Source: Bimastos eiseni (Eukaryota; Annelida; Clitellata; Crassiclitellata; Lumbricidae). From it: 64,000 nucleotides of DNA. The stretch covers positions 3,222,205 through 3,286,204 of the forward strand of contig OY365808.1 in the NCBI GenBank assembly GCA_959347315.1. Direction: 5' to 3'. The notes beneath the pieces are model-generated. The model saw nothing but the letters and a program-made list of their open reading frames with translations, had not been told where the DNA came from and ran no database searches. Numbering within the stretch: the stretch's first letter is position 1; every line of letters begins with the position of its first letter. The translations under genes were made by a program, and so were the position numbers. Below, one piece after another: positions 57,375 through 64,000 of this stretch.

Positions 57375-59697
57375 GGTACATGAAGGTCCGTGACTTCCAT
57401 TCATCGCCAACCAGTGCGTCATGTATTCCGAAATATCAAAGCAATAACTCTTTAACACTCAGTGACATGTTAATTGACTCAGACCTATTCACAGCTTCTG
57501 CAAGCAGCGCAAACGATTTTGCAGAACAAATGAAAACAATAGTGTCACTGATGTTGGACAAACTCGCTCCGATTCAGACTTGCTACAGGAGACCATCTAA
57601 ACCTATTACTAGATGGCTCTCATCTGAAGCATCCCGTGCGAAGAAGGAACGTCGTCGACTTGAAAGACAGTGGAAACATTCTGGACTTGATCAGGATAGT
57701 GTTATTATCGTCGACACTGCCGTGTAACAAATAAACCCATAAACGATACACGAAACTCGTATTTCTGCAGTCAACTTGAAAGTGCCGAAAATCCTCTGGA
57801 CCGATGGCGCATCGCTCAGCGTCTTCTACACTCAAAGGATAGAAACAACGCTCAGACACAGAAAATCAGACTCTGTGGGAAAATTTTGCAGCATTTTTTG
57901 TTTACAACATTATTGATCTTAAATGTAAAATTGCTAGATGTGCTGCTAATTTAGTGTGGAGTGACCAGCTGATTGACTCCAAATTCTCCGGCCCTGCCTT
58001 CGATGACATACCGCCTGTCACATTCTTTGATGTCTTTAATCTTCTCAATAGCATGGTTCCTAAATCATCAGCATTGGACTTCATACCTACATCACTCATC
58101 TTCTCTTGTTCTGATGTATTCTCTCACCTCATTGCACACTTGGCCAACCTATCTTTTGCTGAAGGGTGCTTTCCTTCATGCTTCAAATATGCTTTAGTCA
58201 CGCCTTTACTTAAAAAGCCTGACCTTGACACTAGCAATTTGTCTAACTTCAGACCTATCAACAACCTCAATAACATTTCCAAGATCCTTGAACGTATTTT
58301 TGTTATGCGCATCAAGAGACACATTACTTCCTCTCCCAACTTCAGTCCCTACCAGTCAGCATATCGCGAAGGCTACTCCATTGAAACTGCTCTTGTTTCT
58401 ACACTGGATTACATCTTCTCATCTATTGACAATGGTAAAGCCTGCCTCTCTGTGTGTCTTGACCTTAGTGCAGCCTTTGACACTGTAGACCACCAGTTAC
58501 TCCTGGCAAGACTTGCAAAAGTTTTGGTGTCTCTGGGACTGCCTTACACTGGTTAGCTTCATACCTGGTTGACCGCAATCAGCAGGTGGGCATTGGATCT
58601 GCTCGGTCGGAGCCCACACTTTGCACTGCTGGAGTGCCACAGGGATCTGTCCTCGGCCCTTTATTATTTGCAGTCTTTACTTTCCCAATCAGTCGTATAG
58701 CTAAACACTTTGGAATTCAATTACAACAGTATGCAGATGATACTCAGCTCCATAGTGCTCTGTCACACACTGATCAGTCTGGTAAACTAAAACTGGAAGA
58801 ATGCCTCTCATCCATATATGCATGGTTCTGTTTCAATGGTTTGGCCATAAACCCAGACAAATCTGAAGCAATTGTATTTGGCTCATGTCAACGCCTGCGT
58901 TCTTTCCCTTATGCTCTCTAGCATTGAACTGGCGGGCACTGCTGTGCCGCTTTCAGACTCTGTCAAAACACTTGGGGTTACCCTCGACAGCAAGCTCACA
59001 TTTCGACCTCACATAATAAGCCTTTGTAAATCTTGTTTCTACCATATTAGGGCAATACGTCACATAAGGTCGGCTCTAACTCAAAATATGTCTGAAACTA
59101 TATAGCCTGCTCACTTGTCTCCTCTCGCCTCGATTATGCTAGTTCACTTTTTGTCAGTCTCTCAGATCTTGAACTCAAAAGGCTTCAACGTATCCAAAAT
59201 ACATTAGCTCGAGTAGTGCTACGTGTCCCACTACGAACATGCTCCTCTGCCCTACTCCACCAGCTGCATTGGCTCCCTGTTGAATTTAGAATCAAATTTA
59301 AGTTAGCTTGTTTGACCTACAAAACCATCATCACCAGTACACCTACCTATTTTCATGCTCTACTAACTCCTTACATTCCTCCTCGTTGCTTACGATCATC
59401 AAGTACAGGTCTTTTAGTTGAACCACGATGCAGAACAGTTATGGACTCTCGTGCATTTCATGTCTCTGCTCGTAGGGAATGGAATCGACTGCCACTCTCG
59501 TAGCTCAAATTCACTTCCTTCCTTCAAAACGCGACTCAAAACTCACTATTTCTCTTTGGCTTTCAAGGATTCGGAAAATCTAATTGAATCTTCTCCTGGC
59601 GACTGACTATCCGCGCCTCAGATTCACATTTAGGTGTGACCTTGTGCGCGTTACAAATTTAATAATAATAATAATAATAGTAATAATAATAATAATA
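57375..59697 (+). mobile_element. Decayed L2/Crack-like non-LTR retrotransposon (LINE), 5'-truncated
   Basis: Several frames together give the linker, reverse transcriptase and C-terminal region of an L2-type LINE. The frame at 57380-57727 is the linker before RT. The frame at 57954-58556 includes LKKPDLDTSNLSNFRPI, YQSAYREGYSIETAL and LDLSAAFDTVDH. The next frame, 58586-58921, has GVPQGSVLGPLLF and QQYADDTQL, the RT catalytic box. Frames to 59606 give SRLDYASSLF, the HWLPVEFRI region and a LKTHYF-type end. Frameshifts or stops lie near 57710, 57890, 58522, 58920, 59103 and 59503, so it is dead. No apurinic-type endonuclease domain was found upstream, so it is 5'-truncated; the 5' edge is approximate. 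The 3' end has a GCGCGTTACAAA-type motif and a (TAA)n tail (59662-59697), typical of L2-like elements. Clade assignment is by motif memory only. Confidence 0.85.
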
Positions 59698-59699
59698 AG

Positions 59700-61070
59700 T
59701 ACATGGAATTTCCAACTGGCAGAAAAACAGGCAAAATAGCACAAGCTGAAAAGTTTGTTATATAACGAAACCTTCAACCTACCCCTTCACTCCACACAAT
59801 GTAACGCTAAGATAGGAACCCACCCACCTACCCCTTGAGCGTTATATAATATGTAAACGGCCCCTTATAGTATGAACGAATGGTTTCAAGTTATAACAAG
59901 AGTAGGGGTTTTTGTCGTGCAAAGTGTTACAACAATTAGAAACGCTTCTCTCAATGGTATATAAACAGTTTGGTCGGTCATTAATCCAGGGCGGTAACTA
60001 AACAATATAACCCAAAGTAAAAAAAAACAATTAAAGACAACAGCTTTTAATGCCGCAAAGTGTAGTTATCTTTGGACACCCGTAAAAAGCTTGTAACCGT
60101 TTCTATATGATTTTTGGCTGTCACGTGGAAGTTAGAACTAAGTTTCAGGCTATTTGGGAGTTGCAGTTTAACGACACTGAGTAGTAACAAAGACCATTAG
60201 CGTCGTCCTCCTCATTTATCCAGGCTTGGGACTGGCACTGGCAGAGTACGACCAGTGGAGGAGTTACACTAAGTATTATTTGTTTGTTTATACATCAGTA
60301 TATTAAGTATTATTATTATTCCACAGTTTAATGTCGTCGTATGACATCAATGGTCGTTGACGACAATTTGAAACATACAGTACAGTGATAATAAGTTCAT
60401 GGCGTTCAAAGGATATAATTCACAACTGTCTGCATTTTAAACTAATGTTCATTGTTTTACACATAAATAATAACGAATTAACATCATCTATAGTACATGT
60501 CATGTGGTATCTCATTCAAATGTAACAATATTTGCATCAATATTTGGATCAAAAAATGTTCAAAATAAAACAAATTGTGTATGACCAATCACTAAGTACA
60601 TTTATCTAATCATCATACCTTCAAAGAATTTTTGACTTTGAATTTTGCCATAATATTCTTATTCTATTTAAACATTATTACAGACAAATTTTCTAATAAT
60701 ATAAGTCTATACAATTTATTTATCATATTATACCAAGTGATAACATACAGTAAACTACATCTTTGCATAGATTTTAACTTACTCACTATAACTTTCTAAT
60801 ACAACTCCATTAACATCTGTCATATATGCATATACATGTAAGAAACGACTCAAGTAAGTGCTACGTGACTGCTAATAAACATTTAGAAACATATAGAAAC
60901 GGTTAGAATCTTTCCTTGCCAGCTTCGAAACCGTACATTTAACCTTACAAGCCGAGCTGTCAAACCAATAGGCTACGCATACTCTACTCTCGTTGACACA
61001 TTGTCACAACAGTCCTGTCACAAATAATTCTCTACTTCGATGACGCGACTGTGCCGACAATGACAATTCT
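59700..61070. other. Gene-free stretch
   Basis: AT-rich sequence after the LINE tail. TTATATAAC words near 59758 and 59842 echo those near 56410-56445. No gene seen. Confidence 0.45.
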
Positions 61071-61734
61071 GAAGATTTAGGATTTTCGATCAGGCCAAAG
61101 ATAAAAGAGGGAAGCCTCGTCGTTCTATGCGGCGGGCGATCACTACCCGAGAACCGACGGACGGACGGACGGACGTGTCCTACCCTGCGATCACCATTCG
61201 GTCATCGCCGACAAAGGTGACCGCTGCTCGGGCGACTCATTACTCACTCCCGATCGCGGCATAGATCTGCAAATTTGATGGGAATCATTTCCGCCGATGG
61301 AATGGCCTCCTTCCGGCCGATACCGTGATTAGAGGAACACCTCCAGACGTGACGGAGGCCACTACAGAGGACCAGATACCGCGCACAAACAATGCAACTC
61401 GGAAACGGATGCTCCATGGGTACGCAGGATCACGCGCTGGAGTCTACTCTTGTAGACGGTCGTCGGCGGTTTTATCTTCTGGCCGGCGAGCCTCGGGCGC
61501 AGTCGGCGGTCGGTGGGAGCGTGCAGGATGGTCCGTCGGCAATTTCCGGGAGGTTGGAAGCGAAGCGGAAAGAGAGAACGTCTGCATGGGCTCATCATCG
61601 CTCGCTAGAATGAATTCACGCGAAGTCAGATGATGGGAGAGAGAAAGGTACGTGGAGGGACGGCAGTGGCACAGGAGCGAATGGAGGGACAGGTGGAAGA
61701 AGGGAATGATGGGTAGTTGGAGACACGGACAGAC

Positions 61735-61850
61735 ACATCTACGCCTACCTACACACAATTCTACACGCACGCACCTACATACACGCAGATACACGCACCT
61801 ACACACACGCGCGCATACGCATACATACGCACAAACAAACAAAACGCTGT
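61735..61850 (+). repeat. ACACGC/ACCTAC dinucleotide-like repeat
   Basis: Imperfect CA-rich repeat with ACACACGCGCGC and CATACGCATACATACG words. Confidence 0.8.
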
Positions 61851-62031
61851 CTGTTTATGACCTATCTGCCTGATTCCGCTGGATCTTAACACGGAGAGTA
61901 ATATTATTTAATGTTATTATCTGCCCAACGAGTTTGTTATGACTAAGCCTGTGAATAAGTTGGTTCCGTCGACTGAATTCGTTTCGGCGCTCCAAAAATC
62001 TCAGTTGTACTATTACGATTACATATCCAAA

Positions 62032-62032
62032 G

Positions 62033-62066
<34 letters not shown>

Positions 62067-62078
62067 CACACAAGCACA
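62032..62078 (+). repeat. (CA)n microsatellite
   Basis: About 20 CA units with AA and AG interruptions. Confidence 0.95.
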
Positions 62079-62984
62079 CATACGACTGTGACACATGCAG
62101 TCACGTGCTGCAGCGCTCGCTTCTGCGCATGCGCTTTCAATCACATCGCTGATGGGCGAACAGAATCAGATTGACTCAAGAAGTTGTTCTTAATCTTTGC
62201 ATCGGCTTAAGAGATCACGACCGACAGGAGGCAGCAACACAGACACACAGACAACCAGGCAGACCGACAATACACGGAGTGCGGTCAGAGCGAGGGGTCG
62301 GCGGCTCTGGCCTTTTGCCGGCAACGCCTGGTCACCAGGTTCTTAAGCGAAGCGATGGCTAACGAAGTCTCCCTTAAGACTCTGTCAGAATCATTTCTGG
62401 CCTAATTGGTGTCCCATCAAGACGGTCGTCACTGAAGGATGTCTCTTAAGTGATCCATCGTTCGCCGACGAGGCGAGATCATTATGAGATAAATCACGCG
62501 TCTCCATTCTTCGCTTCCTCGCCCAGGTACATCCGCCCAAGACTGCAGTCGCTTCAGCGGTGCCAATAACTCCCTATCGCGGCCGGGAACGCCGCGGCCA
62601 AATCTTTCTAATTTTGTTACCTCCATCAGATTGCGCCGTCCTAATGCGCCTCTATCGACGTCGCAGTCAATTCGACTTGTTCGACGGTGGAATCGGGTCG
62701 CTGGGAGGAATCACGCGAAGAACTGCTGGAGAGAGGGAGAGGCATGGAAGAGGAGAGACCGTGGTAGGGTTGTTGGTTGGAGAGTAGGAGAGAGAGGCGT
62801 CTAACTCGCTTAATCACTTATCAGGCGCCGGGAGCGTGTTCGCCTATTAATTGCAAGAGATGCGAGATTCGGAGGAGATTATTTGAGATGATTTCATCGG
62901 TTGAGTCGATGCCTCTTTCTCTGCCTCTTTGTTTGGCTCTCTCCGTCTGGGTGTAGCGCTCTATGTCTGTCTCACTCACAGTGC

Positions 62985-63300
62985 ATTTCTTTTTTTCTCT
63001 CTGTATCTGTGTTTCTTTCTTTCATTATTTCTTTCCTTCTTTCCTTCTTTTCTGCTAACTATCTCTGTTTCTATCTATCTCTCTCTGTCTCTTTCATGCA
63101 CAAACACACATACACTGAATTTCTCTTGTTTCTATGTGTACCTCTATCTCTCTTTTTTTGTCAAAATGTCTCTTTCTCTCTTTCTGTCTGTCTCTGTCTC
63201 TGTCTCTCTGTCTCTGTCTGTCTGTCTATCTATCGGTCTGTCTGTCTGTCTCTCTTTCTCTCTCCCTGCGTCTCTTTGTTTCTTTCTTTCCCGTTCATTC
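62985..63300 (+). repeat. Pyrimidine-rich (TCTG/TCTC/TTTC)n tract
   Basis: Over 300 bases of TCTCTGTCTG and TTTCTTTC words. Two overlapping S/L/F-rich frames up to 169 codons are composition artefacts. Confidence 0.9.
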
Positions 63301-63798
63301 AGCTCAATTGCTTATAATATTTCGCTTATGGCTTTAGAATCCTCCAAATTGCTTATCCATCATAGACTGTCTCCCTGTCATATCGGAACTGATCTTCTGG
63401 TTATTCATCTGTTTCTGGTAGTAAGGACTGAAGACTAAATGTTGTACTTCATTTTAATTGACCCTCTCTGTCTTAATCTGTGTTTCCTGTATTCTTAACT
63501 ATGACGTCTTGAAATGTGGCTTCAACATCATAAAAAAATTGGATCAGAGTTGGACAATTGTTGAACATTAAACAGCATTCACAAATGTCAAAACACACTT
63601 CAAAAATGAATCAGCAACAGACAGGCGGCGATCCCGAGGAAAGGGTCGAAGGGGACAAGTGCCCCTCGACTTATGCAGACAGAGGAAACGTTATCTGGCA
63701 ATAGAACATTCGAAAAACGAACTCTCCTAGATTTCTCGTTTCCGTCACGTAATATTACGTCATGTACGCCCTTATTTTTAACTATCGTAGTAGTTGAC

Positions 63799-63965
63799 TA
63801 AATTTTGCTTCTATTTAAAAATACCTTAGACCTTCAAAATGATATTATTTATTTTGCGGACATAGTTATTCGTCAATTTTCCTTCATAACTAGAAGTTAA
63901 CGAATCAACTTGTTATGTCAACAAGATATGAACATGTCTTGCTCCCGATTATCGCCCACAACGTT
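63799..63965 (+). repeat. Interspersed repeat shared with 1254-1425
   Basis: Collinear with 1254-1425: AAATTTTGCTTCTATTT, GACCTTCAAAAT, ATAGTTATTCGTCAATTTTC, CTTCATAACTAGAAGTTAAC. Same orientation, non-coding. Confidence 0.5.
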
Positions 63966-64000
63966 ACACTTTCCAATTCTGTGCATAATTGATTGGTCCT

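Larger units (their letters stand above)
61075..62880. other. GC-richer, CpG-containing block without a recognised gene
   Basis: Visibly richer in G+C and CpG than its surroundings (GGCGGGCGATC, ACGGACGGACGGACG, GGCCGGGAACGCCGCGGCC). Frames of 60-130 codons on both strands show no domain. It could be a promoter or first-exon region of a gene outside the window. Confidence 0.35.

Noticed and set aside
61325..61842. Frames of 70-130 codons in the GC-rich block
   Set aside because: Several overlapping frames on both strands with no domain, start context or splice support.
62901..63438. 138- and 169-codon S/L/F-rich frames
   Set aside because: Generated by the TCTG/TTTC pyrimidine tract.

Overview
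The window is nuclear DNA of a multicellular animal. It has spliced genes with GT-AG introns, a Pol III tRNA gene, CR1- and L2-type LINE remnants, tRNA-like SINEs, MITE-like inverted repeats and very large simple-sequence arrays. The frequent taggcctac/acatgta words and the mix of L2, CR1 and hAT remnants suggest a marine invertebrate, perhaps a deuterostome such as an echinoderm or hemichordate. That placement is an impression and not a demonstration. Nothing prokaryotic is present: no operons and no CRISPR array.

Three protein-coding genes can be assembled exon by exon. (1) A tetraspanin on the + strand, 16583-20534, has six coding exons and 250 aa, with the CCG motif, six large-loop cysteines and a poly(A) signal just after the stop. 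(2) A 2-hydroxyacyl-CoA lyase 2 / ILVBL-type ThDP enzyme on the - strand, 38411-25825, has 15 coding exons and 626 aa, with a TM anchor, catalytic Glu, GDG...ND motif and poly(A) signal. (3) An LRRC14/PRAME-family leucine-rich-repeat protein on the + strand, 47412-52145, has four coding exons and about 522 aa. One tRNA-His(GTG) gene lies on the - strand at 39165-39094. In the first two genes one intron has a GC donor.

Layout. 1-16500: no recognisable gene; trinucleotide repeats, a 2.1-kb TTCG/TTCA array (2478-4608), a SINE joined to a GACCAA repeat, purine tracts and a 2.4-kb 24-bp minisatellite (9399-11842). 16500-20600: tetraspanin. 20600-25700: repeats and AT-rich DNA. 25700-38420: HACL2-like gene, whose introns hold a CR1/L2 LINE fragment, a MITE with telomere-like repeats, hairpins and minisatellites. 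38900-46600: tRNA-His, then a repeat graveyard with hAT-like ends and transposase remnant, two L2-like 3' ends and a young 240-bp repeat. 47000-52400: MITE and the LRRC14-like gene. 52400-57300: mostly unannotatable, with a SINE, a perfect 17-bp-arm palindrome and the second copy of the 240-bp repeat. 57380-59697: a decayed L2-like LINE with a (TAA)n tail. 59700-64000: intergenic, with a GC-richer block and CA/CT repeats.

The three genes show no functional link: a membrane scaffold, an ER lipid alpha-oxidation enzyme and a probable ubiquitin/NF-kB adaptor. No undescribed system with a clear function was found. The most unusual material is repeat architecture and the two GC-AG introns.
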